From NCBI GenBank assembly GCA_036226585.1, contig CP108998.1:62001-126000 (forward strand): DNA of 64,000 bases. The letters run 5' to 3'. Under the pieces are notes generated by a model that was not told the DNA's origin, ran no database searches, and saw only the letters and a program-made list of their open reading frames with translations. Both the position numbers and the translations under genes were made by a program. This stretch comes from Streptomyces sp. NBC_00708. GTDB taxonomy: Bacteria > Actinomycetota > Actinomycetes > Streptomycetales > Streptomycetaceae. Each line of letters starts with the position of its first letter. Position 1 is the stretch's first letter. This document shows positions 1-7,516 of this stretch, piece after piece.

Positions 1-624
1 GGGCTCAGCGAGAACTCCTCCGTCGTCTCCTGGAACTTCCCCGGCGAGGTCAGGTTCGGCACCGTCGGCCGCCCGCTGGACCACGTCCAGGTCGAGCTGG
101 CCGAGGACGGCGAACTGCTCATCCGCAGCACCTCGCTGTTCGCCGGCTACACCCGCGAGGACCCCTCCAGCGTCGTCGTGGACGAACAGGGCAGGCTGCA
201 CACCGGCGACCTCGCCGAGATCGACGAGGACGGCTACCTCCGGATCACCGGCCGCAAGAAGAGCCTCATCATCACCGCCGGCGGGCGCAACGTGTCCCCG
301 GAATGGGTCGAGGCCCGCTACCGCGAACTCGGCTTCGTCCGCGAGTCCGCGATCGTCGCCGACGCCCTGGAAGAGGTCCACGGCCTGTTCGTCATCGAGG
401 CCGGCCTCGACCCCGGCACCGCCCGCGAACGCATCGACGCCTTCGGCCGGGAACGGCTCTCCGCCATCGAACGCGCCGCCGTCGTCCACCTCATGACCGA
501 GGACGACCCCGACTACGCACGCTGCTTCACCGTCACCGGCCGCCCGCGCCGCGACGTCATCCGTGACCACGTAACCACCGGCCGCCCGCCGGCCGCACCG
601 ACGCCCCACGAGGAGAAGGTATGA
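1..624 (+). CDS. ANL-superfamily acyl/aryl-AMP ligase, C-terminal part (5' end outside window)
   Basis: The reading frame is open from base 1, so only the last 207 residues are visible. They show the A5-like GLSENSS segment at the very start, TGDLAEIDEDGYLRITGR (A7/A8) around residues 68-85 and the GRKKSLIITAGGRNVSP hinge. This family adenylates a carboxylic acid with ATP and passes it to CoA, a carrier protein or an amine. The end aligns by eye to the fatty-acyl ligase TxTLKxRR motif, but reads TVTGRPRRDVI, so the usual A10 lysine appears replaced by arginine (inference from a hand alignment). The stop overlaps the next start as ATGA, implying translational coupling with the dioxygenase. The substrate cannot be told from the fragment. 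Confidence 0.85.
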   Translation, partial: GLSENSSVVSWNFPGEVRFGTVGRPLDHVQVELAEDGELLIRSTSLFAGYTREDPSSVVVDEQGRLHTGDLAEIDEDGYLRITGRKKSLIITAGGRNVSPEWVEARYRELGFVRESAIVADALEEVHGLFVIEAGLDPGTARERIDAFGRERLSAIERAAVVHLMTEDDPDYARCFTVTGRPRRDVIRDHVTTGRPPAAPTPHEEKV

Positions 625-1529
625 GCACCACCGTGAAGACCACCCCCTACGGCACCGGCAGCGGCCTGCTGGTCGAACCGGTCGCCGGCGGCTCGCTGGC
701 CGACGTCGACCGCAAGGAGCTCCTCGACCTGCTGGCCGAGGCGGGCTTCCTGCTGCTGCGCGGCTTCGGGTCGGACATGACGTCGTTCACCGCGCTCGTC
801 CAGAACACCTCCGTCTCCACCACCCTCGACCCGGCCCGCGACTTCTACTCCGAGGTCGCCCAGAAGGTCGACGCCGGCTTCGACGAGGTCGGGCTGCACA
901 CCGAGAACGGCAACAGCCCCTTCCGCTCCCACCTCGCCTGGTTCTTCTGCGAGAAGGCCGCCTCCTCCGGCTCCCAGACCACCGTCTGCGACGGCTACCG
1001 CGTCTGGGACGCCCTGTCCCCGGCCGCCCGCGAGGCGTTCGCCGCGCAGGACATCGTCTACAGCCGCTACGTCGCCGAGCCGCAGTGGCGCGCGATGGCC
1101 CACCACCTGCTCGGCGGCACCAAGCCCGCCGAGGAGATCGAGGTCTCCGAACTGCTCGCCCTCACCGAGCAGCTGGCCGGCACCACGATCACCCCGGAGG
1201 CGGACGGCGGCATCCGCTACGCCTTCCGTACCCCGGCGGCCGACTCCACCGTGTTCGGCTCGCGCCCGTCCTTCGCGAACAGCATCCTGGGCCCGTCCTT
1301 CAACTACGAGAAGCCGCGGATCACCTTCGCCGACGGCACCGAGTTCTCCCCCGAACTCCTCGCCGAGATCGAGACGGTCACCGCCCTGGTCACCGAGAAC
1401 CTCGACTGGCAGCACGGCGACGCGGCCGTCATCGACAACACCCGCGTCATGCACGGCCGCCGGGCCATCACCGACCCGGACCGCACCATCTACAACGCCC
1501 TGAGCTACATCGAGGCACAGGCCGCCTGA
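621..1529 (+). CDS. TauD/TfdA-family 2-oxoglutarate Fe(II) dioxygenase, clavaminate-synthase-like
   Basis: The 302-residue protein has the double-stranded beta-helix iron site H93-x-E95 (in GLHTENGN) and distal H278 (in DNTRVMHGRR), with an arginine about ten residues later as candidate 2-oxoglutarate anchor. The HxE rather than HxD ligand is shared with clavaminate synthase, asparagine oxygenase and other peptide or amino-acid hydroxylases, so the substrate may be an amino acid or a carrier-bound intermediate (inference). It probably oxidises an intermediate made by the ligase it overlaps by 4 bases. The start has AGGAG five to nine bases upstream. Length is normal for the family. Confidence 0.85.
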   Translation: MSTTVKTTPYGTGSGLLVEPVAGGSLADVDRKELLDLLAEAGFLLLRGFGSDMTSFTALVQNTSVSTTLDPARDFYSEVAQKVDAGFDEVGLHTENGNSPFRSHLAWFFCEKAASSGSQTTVCDGYRVWDALSPAAREAFAAQDIVYSRYVAEPQWRAMAHHLLGGTKPAEEIEVSELLALTEQLAGTTITPEADGGIRYAFRTPAADSTVFGSRPSFANSILGPSFNYEKPRITFADGTEFSPELLAEIETVTALVTENLDWQHGDAAVIDNTRVMHGRRAITDPDRTIYNALSYIEAQAA

Positions 1530-1551
1530 CGGGACCGCCCGAGAGGACGCC

Positions 1552-3045
1552 ATGAACACCGACCCCACCGCACCCGGCACCAGCCTGTCGAAGGACACCT
1601 CCGACAGCGCGCCGCCGGACCCCCGCCGCTGGCGCCTGCTCGCCTTCGTCGGACTCGCACAGTTCATGGTCCTCCTGGACACGACGGTGGTGAACCTCGC
1701 CCTGCCCGCCATCCAGGCGGACCTCGGGGCGAGCGCCACCGGCGTCGAGTGGATCCTCACCGGATACATCCTCTGCTTCGGCGGACTGATGCTCCTCGGC
1801 GGCCGCACCGCCGACCGCTGGGGCCGCCGGCGTACGTTCCTGCTGGGCGCCGCCCTGTTCACGGGCGCCTCCCTGTGGTGCGGCGTCGCCGGCGGTACGG
1901 GCGTGCTCATCGCCGCCCGCGCCGTCCAGGGCTGCGGCGCGGCCTTCCTCTCGCCCGCCGCGATGTCCCTGGTCACGACCATCTTCCCGAAGGGCAAGGA
2001 GCGCACCACCGCCCTCGCGGTGTGGGCGGCGCTCGCCGGACTCGGCGGCACGCTCGGCGTCGTCGTCGGCGGCCTGATCACCGACAGCCTCAGCTGGCGC
2101 TGGATCTTCTACATCAACATCCCGTTCGGCGTGGTCGCCGTCGCCGGTGTCGTCCTGCTCTCCCGGGGCCGCGCCGAGAGCCGGTCGGCCACCGCCTCGC
2201 GCCCCGACGTGCTGGGCGCCGTCACCGTCACCGGGGGCCTGGCCGCCCTCGTGTACGCCATCGTCAACATCCAGGAGCACGGCTGGGGCTCGGCGGCGTA
2301 CGTCGTGGTGCCCGCGGTGGCCTCCGTCGCCCTGCTCGCCGGGTTCGTCCTGGTCGAACTGCGCGCCCCCGACCCGCTGATGCCGATGCGGCTGTTCACC
2401 ACCCGCTCCCTGGTCACCGCGTCCGTCGGCCGCGTCCTGACCAGCGCCGTGCAGGCCGCCGTGCTCTTCCTGGCCAGCTACTACCTCCAGCGCACCCTGG
2501 GCTACTCGACCCTGAAGGCCGGGTTCGCCTTCCTGCCGCTCGGGGTCATCGCCATCGCGGTCACCGCACCGGCCACCCGCGTCATGCACCGCTCCGGACC
2601 GCGCCCCGTGTACCTCGCGGGCGGCGTGGGCTCCGTACTCGGCCTGGTCCTGCTCACCCGGGCCCCCGAGCACGGAAGCTATCTGCTCGACCTGCTTCCG
2701 GCGCTGCTCCTGCTGGGCGCCGCGATGCAGTGCTGCACCATTCCCGTCAACGTCCACGGCGTGTCCGACGTACCGCAGGAGCAGCAGGGCATCGCGTCCG
2801 GCGTGCTCACCGCCGCCTTCCAGGTCGGCGCGTCGCTCGGCGTCGCCACCATCGCCACCAGCGCCATGACCCGGACCACCGGCGAACTCGCCCACGGCAC
2901 CGCCCCGGCCGCCGCCTGGCTCGACGGACTGCACCTGGGCTTCTGGATCGCGGCCGGCATCGCCGTACTGAACCTCCTCAACGCCTTCGTCGGCCTGCCC
3001 GGCCGGCGGCGCGCCCCGGCCGGGGCGCGGCAGCAGGCAGCCTGA
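1552..3045 (+). CDS. MFS drug exporter, DHA2/EmrB-QacA type (14 TM)
   Basis: The 497-residue protein has about 14 hydrophobic segments. It carries the DHA motifs LDTTVVNLALPAIQ in TM1 and GGRTADRWGRRR in loop 2-3, with RAVQGCGAAFLSPAAMSL further on. Such pumps are proton-driven antiporters in the cytoplasmic membrane that export hydrophobic or cationic drugs. It lies 22 bases after the dioxygenase in the same orientation, which suggests export of, or self-resistance to, the product of this cluster (inference). A long antisense reading frame on the other strand is a GC-rich shadow. Confidence 0.9.
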   Translation: MNTDPTAPGTSLSKDTSDSAPPDPRRWRLLAFVGLAQFMVLLDTTVVNLALPAIQADLGASATGVEWILTGYILCFGGLMLLGGRTADRWGRRRTFLLGAALFTGASLWCGVAGGTGVLIAARAVQGCGAAFLSPAAMSLVTTIFPKGKERTTALAVWAALAGLGGTLGVVVGGLITDSLSWRWIFYINIPFGVVAVAGVVLLSRGRAESRSATASRPDVLGAVTVTGGLAALVYAIVNIQEHGWGSAAYVVVPAVASVALLAGFVLVELRAPDPLMPMRLFTTRSLVTASVGRVLTSAVQAAVLFLASYYLQRTLGYSTLKAGFAFLPLGVIAIAVTAPATRVMHRSGPRPVYLAGGVGSVLGLVLLTRAPEHGSYLLDLLPALLLLGAAMQCCTIPVNVHGVSDVPQEQQGIASGVLTAAFQVGASLGVATIATSAMTRTTGELAHGTAPAAAWLDGLHLGFWIAAGIAVLNLLNAFVGLPGRRRAPAGARQQAA

Positions 3046-3078
3046 ACCCGCCCGACCCCACAACGACAGGAGATCTCC

Positions 3079-3681
3079 ATGGCCAGCCCGGGAGACGTAC
3101 TGCGCCTCGGCGACGACCGGCTCACCTTCCTGACCACCGCGGCCCAGTCGGGCGGCGCGTACGTCGAGGTGGCGGTGGACTACGCACCGGCCGTCATCAA
3201 GCCGCCCGCCCACTACCACCCCAAGCAGACCGAACGGATGCAGGTGCAGAGCGGCCGGCTGAACCTGCTGCTCGACGGCGAACTCCAGGAGTACGAGGCC
3301 GGCGACGAGTTCCACATCCCGCCGGGGGCCGTCCACTCGCTGTGGAACCCGGGCCCCGAGCACACCCGGATCGTCTGGCGCACCACCCCCGCCTACCGCA
3401 CCGAGACCGTGTTCGAGACGCTGTGGGGCCTGACCAACGAGGGCCGGCTGCGACCCGACGGCACCCCCCGCCTCCAGATGCCGTTGCTGGCCCTGGGCTT
3501 CCGCGACGAGTACCGGGTGGTGACCGGGCGTCCGTTCCTGGTCGACATGGCCCTGTGCGCGGCGCTCGCCCCCGTATCGCTGGCCTGCGGTTACCGCTCC
3601 TCGTACCGCCCGGAGCAGCACCCCGAGGACCACCTGGGGGACCACCTGGCCGGCCGTCAGGGGGCACACCAGTCCGTCTGA
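3079..3681 (+). CDS. Cupin-domain protein
   Basis: The 200-residue protein contains a complete cupin barrel. Motif 1 is HYHPKQTERMQVQSG, with two His and one Glu metal ligands. Motif 2 is GDEFHIPPGAVHSLWN, matching G-x5-PxG-x2-H-x3-N exactly. Such proteins bind a divalent metal and act as dioxygenases, isomerases or small-molecule binders. The last 50 residues include a hydrophobic stretch (PFLVDMALCAALAPVSLA), which could be a membrane helix. AGGAGA precedes the ATG by 5 bases. It sits between the exporter and a SnoaL-like gene in the same orientation, so a tailoring role in the cluster is likely. The reaction is unknown. Confidence 0.8.
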   Translation: MASPGDVLRLGDDRLTFLTTAAQSGGAYVEVAVDYAPAVIKPPAHYHPKQTERMQVQSGRLNLLLDGELQEYEAGDEFHIPPGAVHSLWNPGPEHTRIVWRTTPAYRTETVFETLWGLTNEGRLRPDGTPRLQMPLLALGFRDEYRVVTGRPFLVDMALCAALAPVSLACGYRSSYRPEQHPEDHLGDHLAGRQGAHQSV

Positions 3682-3784
3682 TTCCGGCCGGTGGCCGATT
3701 TCTCCAGTCGCGCGCGAGGGGTAAGCGAGGTGTGCTCCCTAGCGTCTGCGGCAACGGACACGGCTACGCGTGGAGGAATCGGAC

Positions 3785-4255
3785 ATGGCCAGCGAAGAGC
3801 ACGGATTCACTCTCCCCGGCGCGGATCTCCCGGCGCCCGACGCCGACCTGCGTGCCCGGCGCGAGGCGGTCGTGGCCGCCCACACCATCGCCGAGACGGT
3901 CTGGGACATCCCGGGTGTGATGGCCACCTTCCCGCGTGGCGCGGTCTACCGCGTCCAGGCGTTCGAGGAGAGCCCGTTCGTCGGCGAGGACGCCATCCGC
4001 AAGGGCTACTTCGACGGCATGCAGGAGGCGTTCCCGAACCTGGAGCACGAGCTGCACCACGTGCACCACACGCCGACCGCGGTGATCCTGGAGGCCCAGG
4101 CGCGCGGCAAGCAGGAAGCCGACTGGCGCGACATACCCAACAAGGGCAAGTCGATCGACGCGCCCGTGGCGGTCTTCTTCCACTTCGACGGCGACGTGCT
4201 GATCGACGAGACGCTCTACTTCGACATCGACACCTTCAAGCGCCAGCTCGGCTGA
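3785..4255 (+). CDS. SnoaL-like / NTF2-fold protein
   Basis: This 156-residue protein has the look of the NTF2/SnoaL fold: a helical N-terminus, a GEDAIRKGYFDGMQEAFPNLEHE segment (start GEDAIRKGYF) and a C-terminal strand with DETLYFDIDTF. SnoaL-like proteins are polyketide cyclases, hydroxylases or isomerases, and many have no known reaction. I chose the ATG at 3785 because GGAGGA lies 8 bases upstream. A GTG at 3770 in frame would put the ribosome site inside the gene. It follows the cupin after about 100 bases that may hold its own promoter, and is closed by a strong hairpin at 4275-4310. Confidence 0.75.
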   Translation: MASEEHGFTLPGADLPAPDADLRARREAVVAAHTIAETVWDIPGVMATFPRGAVYRVQAFEESPFVGEDAIRKGYFDGMQEAFPNLEHELHHVHHTPTAVILEAQARGKQEADWRDIPNKGKSIDAPVAVFFHFDGDVLIDETLYFDIDTFKRQLG

Positions 4256-4274
4256 CGGCCGCGCACGCCCGGTG

Positions 4275-4310
4275 ACCGCGGGGCCCGGCAAGGACGCCGG
4301 GCCCCGCGGT
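4275..4310 (+). terminator. Strong intrinsic terminator hairpin, perfect 15-bp stem
   Basis: ACCGCGGGGCCCGGC (4275-4289) pairs perfectly with its reverse complement at 4296-4310 across a 6-base loop. There is no U tract, which is common in Streptomyces. It ends the 621-4255 transcription unit and separates it from the second MFS gene. Confidence 0.75.
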
Positions 4311-4439
4311 GCTGTGCGGGCGCGCGTACGGGAGGGAGCGGGCTCCACCAGGGGTCCGGCGGGATTCGAGCGTGCGTCGAGCGGCCGTCCATAGCCTCGG
4401 CCGAGTCGGCCCGTGACCGCACTCAGAAAGGATGCTCGG

Positions 4440-5924
4440 ATGAGCACCGCTAACCCCCCAACTCCGGCCACAGGGAAGCAGGGGGTGGTCTTCTGGGCCA
4501 TCCTCACGACCAGCGTCGCTTCCTTCATGGCGGGCCTGGACAACCTGGTCATCATCACCGCGCTGCCCACCATCAGCGAGAAGCTGGGCGGCAGCCTCAG
4601 TGACCTCGAGTGGACGGTCAACGCGTACACGCTGTCCTTCGCCGTCCTCATGATGTTCGGCGCCGCGCTCGGCGACCGCTTCGGCCGGCGCAAGGTCTTC
4701 TCGCTCGGCCTGCTGCTCTTCACCGGCGCCTCCGCGGCCGCCGCGCTCGCCCCGGGCGTCAACGAGCTGATCGCCGCCCGCGCCGTCCAGGGCGCCGGCG
4801 CGGCCATCATCATGCCGCTGTCCGTGACGCTGCTGACGGCCGCCGTCCCCGCCGAGAAGCGCGGTGCCGCGCTCGGCATCTGGGGCGCGGTCAACGGCCT
4901 GTCGATCGCGGCGGGCCCGCTCGTCGGCGGCGCCATCGTCGAGCACATCTCCTGGCAGTGGATCTTCTGGCTCAACGTCCCCATCGGCCTGGCCCTGGCC
5001 CCGCTGTCCTGGGCCAAGCTCAAGGAGAGCCGCATCGCGAACTCCCGGCTCGACGCGATCGGCACGGTCCTGGCGAGCGCCGGCCTGTTCGGCATCGTCC
5101 TCGGCCTGATCAAGGGCCACGAGAAGGGCTGGACCTCCACGTTCACCCTGTCCGCGCTGATCGGCGGCGCGGTGGTCATGGTCGGGTTCGTGGTGTGGGA
5201 GAACCACACCGAGCACCCCATGGTCCCGATGCGCCTGTTCCGCATCAGGGCCTTCACCGCGATCAACCTGGCCGGCACGCTGATGTCGGTCGGCATGTTC
5301 GGCGCGATCTTCCTGATGACCCAGTTCCTGCAGAACATCCAGGGCTACACGGCGATGGAGGCCGGCGTACGGCTGCTCGCCTGGACCGCGATGCCGATGG
5401 TCGTGGCGCCCATCGCGGGCATGGTCTCCGACCGTATCGGCGGCAAACCGGTGGTCACCCTCGGCCTCGCCCTGATGACGGCGGGCATGGTCTGGTGGGC
5501 GTTCGTCCTGGATCCCGGCGTCAGTTACGTCGCCCAGCTGCCGTCCCTGATGATCTGCGGCGCGGGCATGGCCATGTTCTACGCCCCGCTGATGAACCTG
5601 ACCATGGGTTCGGTGGCCGAGCACGAGCAGGGCATCGCCTCCGGTGTCACCGCGGCCACCCGTGAGGTCGGCGCCGCGCTCGGTGTCGCCCTGCTGGCGT
5701 CCATCTTCAGCGCCAACGGCGGTTACGCCTCCCCGCAGAACTTCGTCGACGGCCTGGTGCCGGCGATGTGGGTCGGCGCGGTGGCCGTCGCCCTGGCCAC
5801 GTTCTCGATGCTCATCGCCCCCGGCCGCCGTGCGGCGCAGACCGCGGTGGCGGCGAAGGCGGCGCCCGTGGCCGCCACCCCGGAGCCGGCCCCGGAACCG
5901 GAACCGGCGACGCAGTCCCGCTGA
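4440..5924 (+). CDS. MFS drug exporter, DHA2/EmrB-QacA type (14 TM)
   Basis: The protein has 494 residues with about 14 membrane segments and the hallmark LDNLVIITALPTI and GDRFGRRKV motifs. It is a proton-coupled multidrug efflux pump of the cytoplasmic membrane, paralogous to the pump at 1552-3045. The ATG at 4440 is preceded by AGAAAGGA at a good distance; an upstream GTG at 4413 lacks a site. The C-terminus ends in a Pro/Glu-rich tail with alternating PE pairs. It opens a second transcription unit after the 4275-4310 terminator, followed at 51 bases by the sugar epimerase. Confidence 0.9.
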   Translation: MSTANPPTPATGKQGVVFWAILTTSVASFMAGLDNLVIITALPTISEKLGGSLSDLEWTVNAYTLSFAVLMMFGAALGDRFGRRKVFSLGLLLFTGASAAAALAPGVNELIAARAVQGAGAAIIMPLSVTLLTAAVPAEKRGAALGIWGAVNGLSIAAGPLVGGAIVEHISWQWIFWLNVPIGLALAPLSWAKLKESRIANSRLDAIGTVLASAGLFGIVLGLIKGHEKGWTSTFTLSALIGGAVVMVGFVVWENHTEHPMVPMRLFRIRAFTAINLAGTLMSVGMFGAIFLMTQFLQNIQGYTAMEAGVRLLAWTAMPMVVAPIAGMVSDRIGGKPVVTLGLALMTAGMVWWAFVLDPGVSYVAQLPSLMICGAGMAMFYAPLMNLTMGSVAEHEQGIASGVTAATREVGAALGVALLASIFSANGGYASPQNFVDGLVPAMWVGAVAVALATFSMLIAPGRRAAQTAVAAKAAPVAATPEPAPEPEPATQSR

Positions 5925-5975
5925 CCGAAGCGGCCGACCCCCTGCCCCCTCCCGAGAGGTACCGAGGAAGCAAGC

Positions 5976-6584
5976 ATGGCTATCGAGGAGATGAAGGTCC
6001 GCGACGCCTTCCGCATCACGCCGTCGCAGCTGTCGGACAACCGTGGCCTCTTCTTCGAGGCGTGGCGGCTCAGCGAGCTGACCGACGCCACGGGCCAGAC
6101 GTTCTCGGTGGGGCAGGTCAACTACTCGGTCTCCAAGCGGAACACGCTGCGCGGCATCCACGGCACGACCCTGCCCCCGGGGCAGGCGAAGCTCGTGACG
6201 TGCGTGCGCGGCGCCGCGCTGGACGTCGTGGTCGACCTGCGGGTCGGCTCGCCGACGTTCGGCATGTTCGACACGACGCTCCAGGAGGCGGGCTCGGGCA
6301 TCGGCGTCTACCTCGCCGACGGCCTGGGCCACGCCTTCCTGGCGCTCACCGACGACACGTGCATGAACTACCTGTGCACCGAGGAGTACGTGCCCGGCAC
6401 GATGGTCGACATCCAGGCGCTCGACCCCGCGCTGGGCATCCCGTGGAACACCACGGAACCCCTCATCAGATCCGAGAAGGACGCGGCGGCCCCCACCCTC
6501 TCGGAGGCCGTCGCGCAGGGCCTGCTGCCCACCTACGAGCAGGCCCGCGCCTCGTACGTCCCGGCAGGGAAGGCCCGCGCATGA
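5976..6584 (+). CDS. RmlC-like dTDP-4-keto-6-deoxysugar 3- or 3,5-epimerase
   Basis: The 202-residue protein matches the RmlC cupin fold: NTLRGIHG with the catalytic base candidate H62, QAKLVTCVRGAALDVVVDLR with K72, GLGHAFLALTDD with H119, and NYLCTEEY with Y132 as candidate acid. The DPALGIPW end motif is typical. RmlC epimerises dTDP-4-keto-6-deoxyglucose at C3 and C5. Natural-product relatives such as NovW and EvaD may act at only one carbon. The divergence of the NYLC motif from the housekeeping LYKxT pattern suggests a secondary-metabolism enzyme. It overlaps the next gene as ATGA. The window also has rmlA, rmlB and rmlD at 60.5-63.4 kb but no other epimerase. Confidence 0.85.
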   Translation: MAIEEMKVRDAFRITPSQLSDNRGLFFEAWRLSELTDATGQTFSVGQVNYSVSKRNTLRGIHGTTLPPGQAKLVTCVRGAALDVVVDLRVGSPTFGMFDTTLQEAGSGIGVYLADGLGHAFLALTDDTCMNYLCTEEYVPGTMVDIQALDPALGIPWNTTEPLIRSEKDAAAPTLSEAVAQGLLPTYEQARASYVPAGKARA

Positions 6585-7219
6585 CCACGGTCGCCGTCCT
6601 CGGCACCGGCATCGTCGGCATCACCCTCGCCACCGGCTTCGCCCGCGCCGGCCACACCGTGCTGGCCGGCTCGGGCCACCCGGACCGCCCGCAGGAGGCC
6701 CTGACCGGCACCGGCGTCCGCGTGGTCGCCCACGCGGACGCCGCAGGGGCGGCGGACGTCGTCTTCAACGCGACCCCGGGCGAGGTGGCCGCGCAGTTCC
6801 TGGGCGGCCTCGCAGCCGCCCTGCGCGGCCGGGTCCTGGCCGATGTCTCCAACGCGGCGGTACGCGGCCCGGACGGCTTCCCGACAGGCCCGCTGGACCC
6901 GAACACCAGCGTGGCCGAGGAGATCCAGCGCGCCCTGCCGGACACCCGCGTGGTCAAGACCCTCAACACGATGGACCAGCGCGTCATGACGGACCCGTCC
7001 GTCCTCCCGACCCCGCCCACCGCCTTCCTCGCCGGCGACGACCCGACCGCCAAGGCCGCCGTCTCCGCCCTCCTGCACGACGTGGGCTGGCACAACGACT
7101 GGCTCCTGGACCTGGGCCCCCTGACGGCGGCCCGCGCCCTGGAATCCAGCTACGTGATGCTGGGCCCGATCATCCAGCGCTACGGCTTCGCCCCGTTCAG
7201 CCTGGCGATCGCCCACTGA
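6581..7219 (+). CDS. NAD(P)-binding oxidoreductase, F420-dependent NADP reductase-like
   Basis: The 212-residue protein begins with the Rossmann motif GTGIVG at residues 8-13 and continues as a single Rossmann-like domain. It resembles the NADPH-F420 reductase/NADP oxidoreductase coenzyme-F420-dependent family (PF03807 type), which transfers hydride between pyridine nucleotides and F420 or reduces keto groups. ATPGEV and NTMDQRVM are typical spacing landmarks. It is the last gene of the cluster and is translationally coupled to the epimerase, so reduction of a 4-keto sugar or another keto intermediate is plausible, but this is inference. No specific F420-binding residue can be proven by eye. 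Confidence 0.75.
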   Translation: MTTVAVLGTGIVGITLATGFARAGHTVLAGSGHPDRPQEALTGTGVRVVAHADAAGAADVVFNATPGEVAAQFLGGLAAALRGRVLADVSNAAVRGPDGFPTGPLDPNTSVAEEIQRALPDTRVVKTLNTMDQRVMTDPSVLPTPPTAFLAGDDPTAKAAVSALLHDVGWHNDWLLDLGPLTAARALESSYVMLGPIIQRYGFAPFSLAIAH

Positions 7220-7516
7220 GGGGCCGCGCGGCGGGGCGGTTCGGCCTCGCGCGCGCGTCCTGTGGTTGCTGTTACTGCCGCAGGTGGGTTCTGAGCCACG
7301 ACGGCGACCGGCTTCCACATGGGGCCCTTCTACTCAGTCAGTCGAAGCGCAGCAGCCGTAACCGCACTCGCCGCTCTGCTGGTCGCGGCCGCTGCCGGCC
7401 GCGCCAACGGCAACTCGCAGGCCGAGGCCGGAATCAGCCTGTTTTCGCTGCGCCGTCATCCCGGCAGGTAGCAGGCCGGCGGGAGGGCGCGCACGAGCCG
7501 TACGGGCGTTACGGCT
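7220..7516. other. Intergenic stretch between the cluster end and the convergent regulator
   Basis: This 297-base gap lies between convergent genes. It contains a small ORF at 7319-7471 on the + strand encoding 50 residues with a hydrophobic Ala/Leu/Val core (AAAVTALAALLVAAAA) that could be a signal or membrane segment. It lacks a clear ribosome site, so I do not call it a gene. Nothing else is recognisable. Confidence 0.4.

Noticed and set aside
1468..3669. Open minus-strand frame of 733 codons, and a plus-strand frame of 723 codons at 1749-3920
   Set aside because: Both are shadows of the MFS and cupin genes in GC-rich DNA; compositions are Arg/Gly/Pro-rich with no known domain and no ribosome site.
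4236..6332. Minus-strand frame of 698 codons opposite the second MFS gene
   Set aside because: Low-complexity Arg/Asp/Gln-rich translation, antisense to well-supported genes.
7319..7471. 50-residue + strand ORF with a hydrophobic core
   Set aside because: It has a possible signal-like stretch but no ribosome site and ends in a basic tail; kept only as a remark in the intergenic entry.
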